A DNA stretch of 48,149 nt from Spongospora subterranea (GCA_900404475.1 OUQQ01000074.1:1-48149), one strand, 5' to 3'. Positions 10,472 through 22,458 are shown, counted from the first letter of the stretch. Numbers and translations are program-made. The notes: generated by a model from the letters alone, not told the origin.

Positions 10472-12469
10472 ATGCCCGATCCCCTATGTCTTGGCCTCAG
10501 GCGTAGTGTGGCCGGATACGCGATCGGCCAAGTGCTTGGCGTTGGATCATTTGGCGAGTTTGTGGCCAAAGCTCGTGTGTTGGCGAGGATTGCTGATCGG
10601 GGATGATGTGTAGAGTGCGACTGGGGCAGAACCTGACAACTGGCGATATCGTGGCGATTAAGATCATCCCCGATCAGGTCGACAGAGATCCCGACACGTT
10701 CGAGAAGACGAGTCAGGTCTCATCATCGGAACAATCCCAGTTCCGTTTAAAGAATGAGGTCGGCACGATATCTCATCCGACAACCGCCCACATCGCTCAC
10801 GAACGGCTGACGAAAATCTGGCCATCATTTGCGCAGGTGGCGATACTGAAACGTCTGAATCACGTCCACATATCGCAGATGATCGATGTGGTTTACGATG
10901 TGGCCATATCGGGGAACTGGTGCAGTTCATGTGCCTGTTCGGAATACAGCTCATCGCGATCGCCAGGGCGATGTCAATCATGTAGGGGGCGGGGACGGCG
11001 GCATGCTCACTCGTCCAATCTGAACGTGGAACGGCGTGTCGGTTCAGGTGCCCACGATCAGCGCGGTCATTCGATGGACGCGACCCGTTCGGCCACGTTG
11101 ATCGTGATGGAATTGGCCATGGGCGGTGAGCTATTCTCGGTGATTCACGATGCCGGTCCCCTTCCCGAATCCATCGCCCGCCTGTATTTCCGCCAACTAT
11201 GTCTCGCTCTACAGCATTGCCACACAAACGGTGTCGCCCATCGGTATATATATCCGCCCCGTTTTCGGTTCTCTCATTCCGGCCCTGACCAATCTCCCCA
11301 GCGATCTTCGACTGGAGAATCTCGTACTGGACCATCACCTGAACCTGAAAGTAATTGCGTTTCGGGGGTGAATTCCATCAGCAATACTGAACGAGGGCGC
11401 CTGTTCTCCTTTGATCTAGTTGATCGATTTCGGTCTATCAGCGCGGGTGGATCCATTTCCGCCAGAGGGTCGCCCGATCCGTCTTGATCGTGGCCCATCC
11501 GCTGGCCAGATATTGTATTCGGCGCCCGAATCATTGCTGGGCGACGAATACCTGGCCGAGCCGGCCGACATCTGGTCGTCGGCCGTGATACTGTTCATCA
11601 TCTTGACAGGTTCGCCAAGTTCCTCGGTTCCGTTCCCCGATCGCCGCCTCTGAAAACTTGCCCATTTGTTCAGGGCGCCCGCCGTTTCGTCGACCGTATT
11701 GTCGGACGATCAACTCCTCACAGCAACGCTGTGAGCATTTCTGTCAGCTGCAATCGGGTGGGGGCGCGTAGCGCCATCATCGTGGGCCCTTCTCCCGATG
11801 TATTGACTGTCGGCCGATTGCTCAGGTCGTTACCCCGATTCGATATCGGAACCGACGCGTCGCCTGCTGATGTCCATGTTCGACCTGGATCCAGCGAAGC
11901 GGCCCAGTTTGGATGCGATTTTGCAGGACGAATGGGTTCAGGGGCCGATATCCGACGCGCGCGAGACGACCCAGTATCTGCAGCCGATCGTTCAACGAAT
12001 ACACGTCAATCAGGTCTTCATGACGTTTACATCGGTTGTTCTCCCCATCCTCGTTCTGATTTCGTAAATCGATATTTTTTGTTGCCGAAAGAACAAGCAA
12101 TGTTTGAACAACGTCCTCCGGAGATTATCGGAGACGGATTTGGAATTGGCAATGGCCAAACGAGACGTCGCCGAGCTGTTGAATGGCGATGTTCAGACCG
12201 TAATTCACTGTCATCTGTGTTGTTGGGCGGGTCCATCTCACCAAGGGTGTCGTGTCATTGGGTTTAGGACCCGATATTGCCGAACGGGGACGAGGAGAAG
12301 ACATCAGTCAGCGAAGGGTCTGGCGATGATGTCGGCGATATTCGAGCGGAATTATAGAGGAATTTCAGAACAAATCGTTGATCTACCAATACATTGTATT
12401 TATATATATCTCTCAAAAACGAGTTTTGCGGAAACCGCTGGTCAATCATCACAAATGCAACATCGGTGA
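10472..12469 (+). CDS. CAMK-like Ser/Thr protein kinase, eight exons
   Basis: Exons 10472-10557, 10614-10758, 10837-11243, 11302-11350, 11420-11609, 11674-11757, 11826-12013 and 12092-12469 stay in frame; the first seven total 383 codons. Introns are 56-78 nt. The kinase landmarks appear only after splicing: glycine loop GQVLGVGSFGE, VAIKII, NEVAILKRLNH (helix C), IVMELAMGGELF (hinge), HRDLRLEN (catalytic loop), LIDFGLSA, SAPES, ADIWSSAVILFIILTGRPPF and the closing DLDPAKRPSLDAIL. The layout fits the CAMK group. The usual catalytic-loop Lys is Arg. Exon 3 carries about 60 extra Ser/Arg-rich residues before the hinge, either an insertion or an unspotted intron. The last exon continues with a helical NNVLRRLSETDLELAMAKRD segment; an alternative end near 12330 is possible. 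Confidence 0.85.
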
Positions 12470-13216
12470 ATAGATTGTACTTGGACAGCAGCAAGCGATT
12501 CCATGACGAAGGGATACGGGTTAAAGGAGGCAGACCTTCGGCTATGCCCTTGAATTAGGATGGCCGCTATGACGATGTCGCCACATGGTTGGGCGCGGAC
12601 AACAACAGCATCATCCTGCCAGCGATTTACTGATCATGTTGAGCCGGGGCAAAAGATGTCATCATTGACAGGTTTTGACCGCGTTGTTCATGTTGATCAC
12701 GACCAAGTAAATTGACCAGTGGTTTCTGTGATTGTCAACGAAGATGTTCGGTGCTCTGATGGTATCTTAGTTGTGGCGATATCAGCAACAGGAATCATGA
12801 CATGATTGAGCCAATCGCTTCGATGACTTTGAATTGGTTGTCTTCTGCTGCTGACAGGGCACAAAATACCCCACCTGACCATAGGCCATAAGAAACCACC
12901 TATTTTTACAGCTGATCAATCGTGATAACGAGAGGTTTCCGATTAATTGTTCCCTACCCTTCAGCAAAGAATATTACATGATTTAGCGTTGATACTGAAA
13001 AGTAGCGGTCGGTTTCAAAAAATATAACAGTTACACGGTAAATATTAGTACGGCACGGTAAGAAAGGGTACTGTAGTATGGAGCGCAAGAACACGGTACA
13101 GGCCGTAGGGAGATGATTGACTGGTAATGTATGTATACGATTGCTGTTACCAGTGATCACAATCAGTCATCTGACCGACACGATACTGGGCCAAGTTCGC
13201 TGGCAGATTTTTGTCG
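12470..13216. other. Intergenic, no gene seen
   Basis: About 750 bp between the kinase and the WBP2-like gene. Only short overlapping frames (60-80 codons, both strands) without recognisable motifs. It presumably contains the kinase 3' end and the promoter of the next gene. Confidence 0.4.
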
Positions 13217-14242
13217 ATGGCCGCTAATGTCTGCTTAACACATCCCGATGGAGGACCAGTATTGGTTTCTGGTGAGCGGGTCTGTATCGCTGGCCGATAT
13301 CTAGATCTACAGCTGATAAATCTGTTCAGATTGTCCGAGTTGATCCGTGTTCGTTTACCGCTGCTTCTGGCAGGTAATCTCTCCATGGTATTGGCAATAT
13401 GGTCCCTAAATCATCACCATAGCGGATATCCCGGGTCATCAGCGAATTTCTATGCTCCAATGGGACATATATTTCTCAGTAATTTCAGAATTATCATGAT
13501 CCCTTCAGATCCAACGCCATCGTTCTCGTCGTTTGTTATGCCAATGTGTTGGTGATTATCAATAATCGTGGCTTGCCGTCGACAAATTGACCGATATCAA
13601 GGATTAAAAGGGCACATTTCCCAAGAATCGCTTCAAGTTCCTCGTTTCGGTCAGGTTCATGTAGATATGCGCGTTGCTCCAATACGCGGGTTTGGCCTTC
13701 CGGCAGAAGCCAAGATTTCCATCGGATTCCAGGATAAAGAACAAGCTTCGTTTTTCATGAATGTGAATAGCTACCTTAGATTTACTTTCCCAACACAATT
13801 TTCATGTTTTGTTTAGGAGTTTGATAAGATTATTGAAGAAGCGAGGAGGTGCGAGATTCATGGTGGCCCTGATGCGCCTAGGTATCATTCAGTCTCGGTC
13901 TGTCCCAGCTCGAATCTTGTTCCAATCGAGAATGTTTTATCAAATTCCTCGCGGGCGTTTGTGGACCCCCAAAATCCCCAGGTGATGTTTATTCCGGCGT
14001 TGTCGCACAATCCAGCGTTGCCAACGGCGCCTGCTCCCCAGCCTTCGTTGGCAACTGAGAACAGCCCAACGGGAATCTCAACCAGTCAAGTGGTCCTTTC
14101 ATCAACAGAGAGTACAAACCCACCCGTTGTTGACCACTCTGCAGCCGCTCCCGACGACGAGAAAACTATTTATTCCAGGGCAAAAAACGGGGGAAAACAA
14201 AGGAACAGTTCGGGATATCACCGCCTTTCCGAAGAAGAATAA
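13217..14242 (+). CDS. WBP2-like GRAM-domain protein, four exons
   Basis: Exons 13217-13373, 13443-13547, 13611-13762 and 13817-14242 join to 279 codons plus stop. Residues 1 to about 135 match the GRAM/PH-like fold of WW-domain-binding protein 2: a start with HPDGGPVLVSGE, then GHIFLSNFRIIMIPS, SFSSFVMP, a segment ending FGQVHVDMRVAPI, and the strand ISIGFQDKEQASFFMNEFDKII. The C-terminal half is disordered and Pro/Ser/Thr-rich, as in WBP2 relatives, but I see no PPxY motif. GRAM domains bind lipids or protein partners, and in animals WBP2 is a coactivator and signalling adaptor. The gene ends 20 bp from the end of the convergent DENN gene. Confidence 0.7.
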
Positions 14243-14262
14243 ATACTGTATTGCATTTTTCT

Positions 14263-17200
14263 TTAAAAGCTTTGACTTCTTTGTATTGAACGTTTAGGGA
14301 CCTGTTGAGTCGGTGACAATGGCACCGCAGTCATACTTCTGATCGGCGACTGGACCGTTCGAACTCCAAACATGTCGTCATGACGAGCGCTGGCTCGGAA
14401 CGGGCTTGAGCTTTCTTCGGGCTGCGCTCTGAGCAGGATTTCAGCGCCAAGGCGATATTATGACGATGATGGTAAACCCCGATTACCTGTACATGTTGTT
14501 GATGAGGGTGATCAGGTCGCTGATCTGCGCTTGATCAAAATGCCACAGACGCGATAGGTTGAGTATGATCTGCGATGCTGTATTTCGGGACAGCTCCAAA
14601 CTCTGGAGTAGACACAGCAGCGAGCACATCTCACCGAATATGAAATCCTCTTCGGCGACAGAGCTATGGACAATGACCGTTTTAGTCTGATCAACGCGAG
14701 AACAAGAAGTGGGCCTGACCGTCCTCTCTTCTGTATCGGCACGAAATGCTCCATTGACTGCGGGACGGATTCGGCCCTAGACTTTAACTTGACCTCTTTA
14801 TAAGCCTTTGGCGATCCGTAAAGCGACGCTTGCAGGCAATCTTTTCCCTGGCAATAAAAGGGTCAATCACATGCAAAAACCGCAATTTTTCAGTCTTTTA
14901 CGACCATTGTATTTTGAAGAACGTTTAACGATAGGTAATATTCCCAGAACGTTTGCTCCTGCCATACTGAGCAATGCTTGATCGAATCTTTCAAAAAGAT
15001 GAGAGACGGCTAAGTGTCAAGGTATTATGGACCGCAAACCCATCAATCCACTGCCTCTGACCTTTTTCGACTGATCCGGTGTTTTCGGAAGTTTCCCTGC
15101 GATTTGCAGTGCGGCATCGAGAATGCACTTCCTGGCATAACCATAATCGTGAGGAGCTAACGCAGCTTCATCAAGACCCCGCCCGAATAAGAATGCTAGT
15201 GCTGTGTATCGCTCCAATGGGAGCTGCACTGCAGGCTGGCTTGACGAGATAGACGCTGACTGAGCCACGAGCGATTAATTGTCTGAAAAATATCGTGATG
15301 GGATGGACATTGACCTTGGAATCCGCATGCACCGCCGCCATGACAGTATCGATGAACAAAGCCCTCCAATGCGCAAAGCAGAGTAGCTCGGCTGTTGAAT
15401 AAAGATCGGCAGCGTTGATCGGGTCGTGTGTTGCAGGATCATCGGTCCTGATTAGATCGCACACCAAAAGGTACATACGTGATTGGTGTACTGGCCGAGA
15501 GCATTCCCTCATATCCTTGTAATACAGGGAGGTGAGCGCGATCTGACCAAGTGTAAACAATTTTGAAGTTGTTGACGATTCTCCGCTGCCGCATACCTGT
15601 GCATCGTCAAAACGGCAAACTACGGGTGATTCAATGGATATTTCTTGATCTGCCACAGGAATACCGACGGGTGAATCGCATAGCGTCGAATAGAACAAAA
15701 AATCGTCTAGTAAAGACGGTGTCTCGACATGAAGTTCTAAGAACTCAGTAAACATCTAAAGGTCATATTAGAGAATGTTTTCTCGACATTGTGATTGAAA
15801 CTAGGTTTAAGCTACCTGGGTCTGAATGAAGCGAGACAGGAACGGCCTTGCATCCATGCGCTTCTCGAGAAATGTGGCGGAATCGAAATGCGTGTCGTTC
15901 GAGTTATCGAACCTTAGATATCGTCGATAATCGTGGAGTAGCGAGCATATATACCGAATGAAACAAAACCGAATATCTCGTTCCTGTTTGACATTGATTT
16001 CTCTGAGCAAGACGTTTGGCTAAAGACGTGACTTAGAGTTGTTCAACATCAGTGGAAATCAAACCCATACCTGATGTTCATCTGAGGACGCAGTTTCAGC
16101 TTGGATTATGGACCGGGCGTCGGCGTCGAACAGCGAACTCTGGAACAAGACTCGTCGCACTTGGCGACAAAGCAATTTGGTTGGCTGAGCAGGCAGCAGA
16201 ACCAAGCTGCTCTCCGAGGTGACATTGCTCATATCGACATCAACGACAACGCAATGAGCGCCTAACGGTAAGATGTTCATATTGAATTGGGTGATCGAGA
16301 ATGTCGAATTTGATACCAAGTTGAACTGACTTGAGATTACTGGTCAATGTGCCAACAATGAAGGGCACTGGACTATCTAATACCTGCGACATTGGATCAA
16401 CGGAAACCAACGGTGAGGACAGTACGAAGCGCTGAGACCTGGAGTATTCCGCTAGGCAGAACTGGGACGTAAACATTGGTCCACTTGAAAGGGAAAATCA
16501 GCGACAGCAAACATTCGCATATTGGCAATAACAGGCTCAGCTGACACAGCACAACTTGAACAGTCGAACGGCGGGACATTGGTGACTCCTTTACCTGGCC
16601 GGAATGAATGACCAACGACTTCCCAGTTAATATCGAGGAAATCGCCAGCAAAATTGTCGATATGTCCATGATTTTGAGTAAAAATATGACGGATAAATCT
16701 AGAAGTGGTAGCTCAAAGCGGCATTGGCTGTCGGGAAGGTATAAACGCCAGTGGAGCTGTTTGAATAACGCTCAAAACAACATAAGCGATAAAGGAAATA
16801 GAATGTTTACGTCATTATGGGGACTAAGAACTCGTAATGCGCTGCCTCCAGGCTGAGGGGCGGGGACTTTGTCGCACAGAAACGCAACGTACGACAGAGT
16901 TGCCTGGGAGAACGGCGAGCATGACGGCCCCTGCGACGATTTTCAAAGATTTATCGACGGGGGTACAGGGACACGCACCATGCGATCAAACAGGTCAATG
17001 GCAATGGATTGAAACGAGGAGCAAAACCCGAATCTGCTGATGATTACAAGAGCATTCTGCGAATCGCTCGACTCGGGCTGCGAAGAATGTGAGAACGTTG
17101 TCAAAGTACAACTTGGCGTATTATAACATCTTGGAAGATGTATGAGGTACCGTAGGTGCACGAGTTGGAGAGGAAGAAGCTAAAACAGCACCTGGGAAGT

Positions 17201-18883
17201 TTTTTTGGGGACGAGCACATATCGGAAATCAAGGTTACGTCGGGGCATGCAAAGGATTCTCTATCCTCGACAGGATAGCGCTAAACAACATCACATCTGA
17301 TAACGTCAGAAGAAAAAAAACAATTTTTACGTCGATTAGTGTGGCAGGGGGACCGAGCTTCATCAGCAAAATATACTCTATACAGATTCTAGATAGTGGC
17401 GAACTTGACGTCCAGCTTTTCCTCCGAGCTCTGATTACAAAAATCAAAATGAATCGAAACCACAGGTGCAGAGGAACGCACTGGATAGATGACGATATTG
17501 GAAACACGTTGAGGCTAGTGGGAGACTGCATAGACACGGGAGAAACAACCTGTCCTTTTTCAGATTTAGCAAAATTATGGATTAGCGAAGCGCATCAGTG
17601 ATAGATACCCTGTTTGAGATCGTGTGTCTGACGAGACATTCGATTCAGCTGCAGCGAGACGGTCGAATGGTGATGAAGGCGAAGTTTCAGAAACACCAGG
17701 GCGCTGACGTTCCTCTTCTGGCTATCGTGAAGCTGAAACCACTTTTGTACCGGCGGAACAGATTGCTGCGAAGGCAGACTGAAAACGAACGTTTCAGAGG
17801 CACTGGAATTGAGAAGCGGAAAAATTCCCCCTCCCAGACGACCTTTCCAACGATATCACAGATTGGCCAATTGGCGTTCCCCGCTTCACGCATATCACCG
17901 ATAATCGCCCATTTAGATCCTTCAATGGGATATCGAATGTATCCTGAACTTCGACAGCTTACTGAGTTAGACCGATGGTAGATTGTGGGTCAACCTACAC
18001 CAAACTCAATCGTATCGCTTTTCGCCCTGAAATCCAGAATATGGCTACGCTTTTTCGTGGCCGTTCTCATGACAGGGATCGGGGAATCTAGCGAAAACGC
18101 AAAATCAACATTCCGATCTGAAAACCATTGACCAACTGAAAAACGCTTCAGATTAAACGACTTGCCTCTTCCATTCGTCTCCGACTCGACAGGACGATCG
18201 CCGAGCAAACTGATCTCAAAGAAAACGTCCGATCGCGAATCGGTCAAAATTTCGCCGGCGCTTCGAACCACGACCAGTTCCAGTCGCATCACAGACAGTG
18301 ATTTGAAGATTCCAGTGATTGGCCGGATTCGCTGGCCAGGAAACAATCCTGAGATGATCACGTTGAGCTTGGCAAAGTGGAAGGTTAAGTGGATTTTATA
18401 GAAGAGTGGGGCGCGACCTCTTTCTGGCGCAGTACAAATTGCCACCGTCCAATCTCCGTTTTCCACATTTTCTGCGCCAGGATTCGGGCACTCGGCGACA
18501 TTCGACGTTACAGCGTTGGGCGCAGCCTGAGTGCCTTAGAATCACATGAATGGCACCGCCAATGGAACGCGTTGACTCAATCCACGGGACGGAGTGTTGC
18601 CGGAAACACGGCTTGTCATCTCAGCGTCTAGTGTGAAATCTCGGCAAGCGCCAAAACGAAGATGCGAACGTTCTAGCGCTTGCCCAAAAAATGCCGCTGG
18701 GGGTTCAAATATGCGTTTCCCACTTTCGTTTATGCTTTTAAACTTGTTGAAGGTGGCCCCTCATTACGTTTGCTTGAGGAATTTGTAATGATCGAATGTG
18801 AGAAGGTCATTTTTTGAATACTGAGGACATACAAGGCCAGCATTTGACAACGGCGAGTGTGTATTCATGGATGGAAGTTCCAT
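14263..18883 (-). CDS. Large DENN-domain protein (Rab GEF type)
   Basis: A multi-exon gene. Well supported 3' exons are 16595-16720 (5' end uncertain), 16439-16540, 16341-16383, 16071-16261, 15816-16019, 15315-15755, 15040-15259, 14902-14966, 14743-14847, 14487-14686 and 14263-14428, with introns of 51-79 nt. Spliced, they give the central DENN domain: LSLIFPFKWTNVYVPVLPSG, then VLDSPVPFIVGTLTS and VVVDVDMSNV. They also give the dDENN part: DARPFLSRFIQTQMFTEFLE. Upstream exons give ALVIISRFGF and FLCDKVPAPQPGG, typical of DENN proteins. DENN proteins switch Rab GTPases on membranes. The 5' third (17700-18883) encodes beta-rich, C2-like segments (SVMRLELVVVRSAGEI) whose exon joins I could not fix. 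The start at 18883 is a best guess. The C-terminus is a basic disordered tail. Confidence 0.8.
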
Positions 18884-19210
18884 GGCCAGTGAATTTACTT
18901 TTGCCCTACTGGGGCTTAGTGGTCTAAACGGAGGATCGATTACGTTCAAGGTTTAGCTTATGCCAATTTAGGAGAAAAATTTGAAAATGCTCTTTCAAGC
19001 TGAATGAGGTTGTCGTCAGCCAAAGCATTGCTCGTCGATGGTGAGCCACATGTTGCATTAAAGGCTCACAACACATGAAAACTGCTTGGCCATGATATTG
19101 GCCGTATTTGTACCTCGCGTTTAGTCACCGCCATAAGTCTGATCAAGCGGGAGTGTCACCCGTCTTGCTCAGACCGACCAACTACAGACGTGTTCTGCTA
19201 ACCTTGATAT
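18884..19210. other. Divergent promoter region
   Basis: About 330 bp between the presumed DENN start and the next plus-strand exon. It may hold the first small exon of that gene (ATG near 19075 or 19093), but I could not settle a splice join. Confidence 0.3.
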
Positions 19211-19489
19211 ATGAACAGGCGCGGCGATACATTCACAACTACCTTGCACTGCACCAATGCAGCCGCGACGGGTTCAGCACAAGGGCCAACAACTGCTGTT
19301 TTCCTACGTCATTTGCCGCTAATCGTCATCAAGACGGGGCCCGCCACGTCTTTCGACTTATTATCGCCAGAGTTCCAAATAGTCCCCTACTCAAAGACAT
19401 TGATCATGAGGCCGAAACTGAGAGTGGCACGCAACACGGAAAAGGGAGTGAAGGACGTGGCGAGACAATTGGATGAGAACAGCAAGTAG
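19211..19489 (+). CDS. 3' exon of an unknown gene
   Basis: An open frame of 92 codons ending in a charged helix (TEKGVKDVARQLDENSK). The middle reads as beta-rich (AVFLRHLPLIVIKTG). The stop lies 22 bp from the stop of the convergent coiled-coil gene, the same spacing seen at the other gene ends here, which supports it being real. A GT-AG intron with a GCTAAC branch-like site seems to end just before 19210, so one or more 5' exons are missing from this entry. No family recognised. Confidence 0.4.
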   Translation: MNRRGDTFTTTLHCTNAAATGSAQGPTTAVFLRHLPLIVIKTGPATSFDLLSPEFQIVPYSKTLIMRPKLRVARNTEKGVKDVARQLDENSK

Positions 19490-19510
19490 CTAATTAAATA
19501 TGTGTATGTA

Positions 19511-22447
19511 TCAACAGATATTAAACGATGGGCAGAACCTTTCACAGCAGAAGTGGAAGACGGCGAACAGAATAGCCGACAGCACCTGATAGATAACTCT
19601 TCAGAAAAAAATTTGGAGTAAAATGCAGTTCCTAGGCTCACTAAAAAGGCCAATCGGCGAGACAAATGCCTCGTTTGCTGCGCCTTGCTGCTGATTTCCC
19701 GCGATCTTGCTGCTTCTTCGATTCGAGCAGCCTCTCTTCGAATTACTTCTCTAATCAGTTCTTCTCCAACTAAAGCGGGGTTAAATATCAGCGAACGAAT
19801 CGTCTCAAATTGAACTTACAGGGCAGCTTGTTAGCGCGACTGGTTTTTAAAGGCTCTTGGATCACAGTAGGGCTTTTGACTTTTACAGTCCTTCTGAGTC
19901 GAGTAATGGTGGGAGTTGGAATTTGACGGTGAATCGCAAAACAGGCGTTGGAATTAGTGTCCTACAAATATCTTTGAGCATCCAGATTTGTTGAGACTGA
20001 TGACTTTGAGCATAAAGCCATGTAACCATGTAAACAAAATGTTGAACTTAACAATGATATTATTTCTTTCGTTGACAAATAAGCTGCTTTTCAACGAATA
20101 TCAAATGCCGAGCAAAACGAATGAAAACGATACAAGTTGCTTTTGGAAGTCAGATATGGACAATCGAGGCGAATCGGACTTCTCCAGATTTTTGAAAGGG
20201 GCAGATTCTGAATGGACTTTCCAAATAAGCAGGCAAGTTGAAGCTCGTTTGACAGGCAAATACCGGTACTGTAGTCAAATATCTTCGGCGACTGTAAATT
20301 TGCAGGGGAACCTAGATGCAGATTCACATGAGGGCGGCTGGACTCGTCGAATACTTCGGATTGCGTTGATTGACAAACCAGTTGTTCAAACGTACTACTG
20401 AAAAAATTGTTAGTAACTACTGAGAGCATGAAACGAGTACTAACGGCGACACAGATGTTGGCTTTGCCTCGAAATACCCTTCTGCCAAAAGAAATAGCTC
20501 TTCATTTTTGAGACACGATTCATGAGAGTATTGGAATGGCTGATTGACTTGACCAGGACTGGGGATCTCCATGCTGGTTCTAAACTCTGATGCGGCCAGT
20601 TGTTGCATGTCCTTGCTTGTTACTATATCTGATGCGAACAGTACAGGAGAAATATCACACGTTGACAGTTCGCCAGATTGTACTTCGGAATGCGTTTCGC
20701 GCAGATCATCTGTGAGAATTTTTGAAAGTGGAGCATCAATAATTTCATCAGCAGTTGACACAGGTGCTTCCGAAACAGTTTCGGTGGCGTTCCCATGTTC
20801 TAGTATGGAGGTCGGAATTATATGATCATCAAGAGATTCAGCCGATGATTGCAAGGACAGATTTGCAGTCATATTGTGCGATTGGGGAATGTCGGCATCA
20901 TCAACAAGATCGGAGTTGGGTGCGCTGGAAGACGCCAAATGCCCTTTGATGATCTTAAAGTTTTCCTTTAAATTGTGAATACTTGCACCAACATCTTCCA
21001 CTCTCATTATACGACGTTGGCTGGAAAGGACTGGCAAAGGGTCTGTATGATGCTCCGAACTTTGAGGTGAACCCTTACTATGCAAAGCACCGCTAACATG
21101 GCGCTGGCTCACTTCTTCGGGCAGGTTTTTCGAAACCTGATTGGAGAACTCTAACCACGTAAGATTTAGCAAAAAATTGGGACTTCAAGTTCAATTACCG
21201 GTGATCGTTGATGAAGTTTTATTGGCAAATGACAAGAAAGACTCGTTCTCGTGATATAGCATGTATAGTGACTTTTGCAACTGACGATCCATAACTGCTA
21301 TGTTATCATTCGCCTGTTCAAGAGCAACTAAACGAACGTTTCTCAGAATGTCAGCTTGAATGCATAGATCCGACCCACAGCTATACCAGTAAGATCCCTG
21401 ATTTCAAGCAAGAGCATTGCGTTAGTTTGTATAACGGATGCCGCCGTATTGACTAAGTCAAAGTTACATTCAAGAGAAGCCTACTTAAATTCGGTTGTTA
21501 CCGGAATTTAAAATTTGCTTCAGACGGGTTTCCGAAAATGGGCGGGTTTTTTCAGTAATGTCTTGGTTGAGAGACGCTAAAAAAATTCCACTAAGAGTTA
21601 AAGATGGATAGTGAGAATGCTACCGACTAGTAACTTGGCTGATCCTGGGGAAATCCTGTAATTGAGAAGCTGGTTGGGGATAACGATGTTTCTAAATATC
21701 GGCTGAACTGTGAACAGTCGCAAAAATAAGAGACAAACCTGAAGAAGCATTTCTTGTTGCAGTTCGGCGATTTTCCTGTCGTATTCTCGTTTTACCTGGG
21801 CACACAGCAGTTCAGAGGTAATTGTCAGCTTTGAAACTATTTGAAACTAAAATCACCTGTTCGGTCCAAGCCTCGGCGTCATTAAGTTTGACGTTGAGAA
21901 CATCAACGGTATTTGAAAGTGCTGAAATACGTTTTTCAGCAGTTTTAGACTTCTCTTCCAGCAGCGCATCAAAAGAATGATACCAAACTATTTAAGATGG
22001 ATAGTGTGTTGACCAATAAGCGATGAGCCGTTACCTGACGCCTGCAATTCTTGAACCATTTGCCGCAACTGAATTACCTCGAGCGACTTTGAACGCAAAC
22101 TTGTTTCCAGCTTCATTATCATATCCCCATCGTCAAATATCTGCGAAATTGTTTGAGGAAACTCCAGCTAAATAATCCCTGAAGCGAGGGTTTCACCGTT
22201 CCCATATCCATTGAGACACGGTCACGTTTTTCATCACCATTTGGTCGCATCTCATTATAAATTCCTAAGTTCTTTGGAAATATAAGAGCCTACTAACAAA
22301 CATAGAGCTAGGAGCGGCAACCGATTTTTTACGATGATGACTAAAATATTCTTCGTCATAATCCAAAGAAAGTTTTCGAGGAACAAAAGTAGATTGGTGT
22401 TCGTCCAACTGCGAGCTCTGTAGTCTAGAAATAAATTCAGGACTCAA
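19511..22447 (-). CDS. Coiled-coil protein with C-terminal membrane anchor
   Basis: Many short exons. The N-terminal exon (22265-22447) reads SPEFISRLQSSQLDEHQ. Next come coiled-coil exons across 21700-22170 (KLETSLRSKSLEVIQLRQM, EEKSKTAEKRISALSNTVD, VKREYDRKIAELQQEMLLQ), then a long acidic Ser-rich exon (20417-21172). The last exons give a charged helix (GEELIREVIRREAARIEE). Removing an intron with donor GTGAGC then gives a hydrophobic run (LAFLVLSAILFAVFHF) ending shortly before the stop. This is the layout of a tail-anchored coiled-coil tether or golgin-like protein. That role is inference; no family motif is seen. The start codon is unresolved (the frame opens with TTG). Confidence 0.6.
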
Positions 22448-22458
22448 TATGCCTGCTA

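Noticed and set aside
17598..17981. A 127-codon plus-strand frame
   Set aside because: Antisense to a minus-strand exon of the DENN gene region with protein-like beta segments; no motif in the plus frame.
19108..19476. A 122-codon plus-strand frame overlapping the unknown 3' exon
   Set aside because: It ends before the stop of the overlapping frame 19211-19489, which has a cleaner protein-like composition and the expected spacing to the next gene.
20330..20410. A minus-strand frame reading LNNWFVNQRNPKY, resembling the third helix of a TALE homeodomain
   Set aside because: It is about 23 codons long, stops soon after, has no first and second helix upstream, and the overlapping frame is open for 112 codons and fits the surrounding coiled-coil gene.
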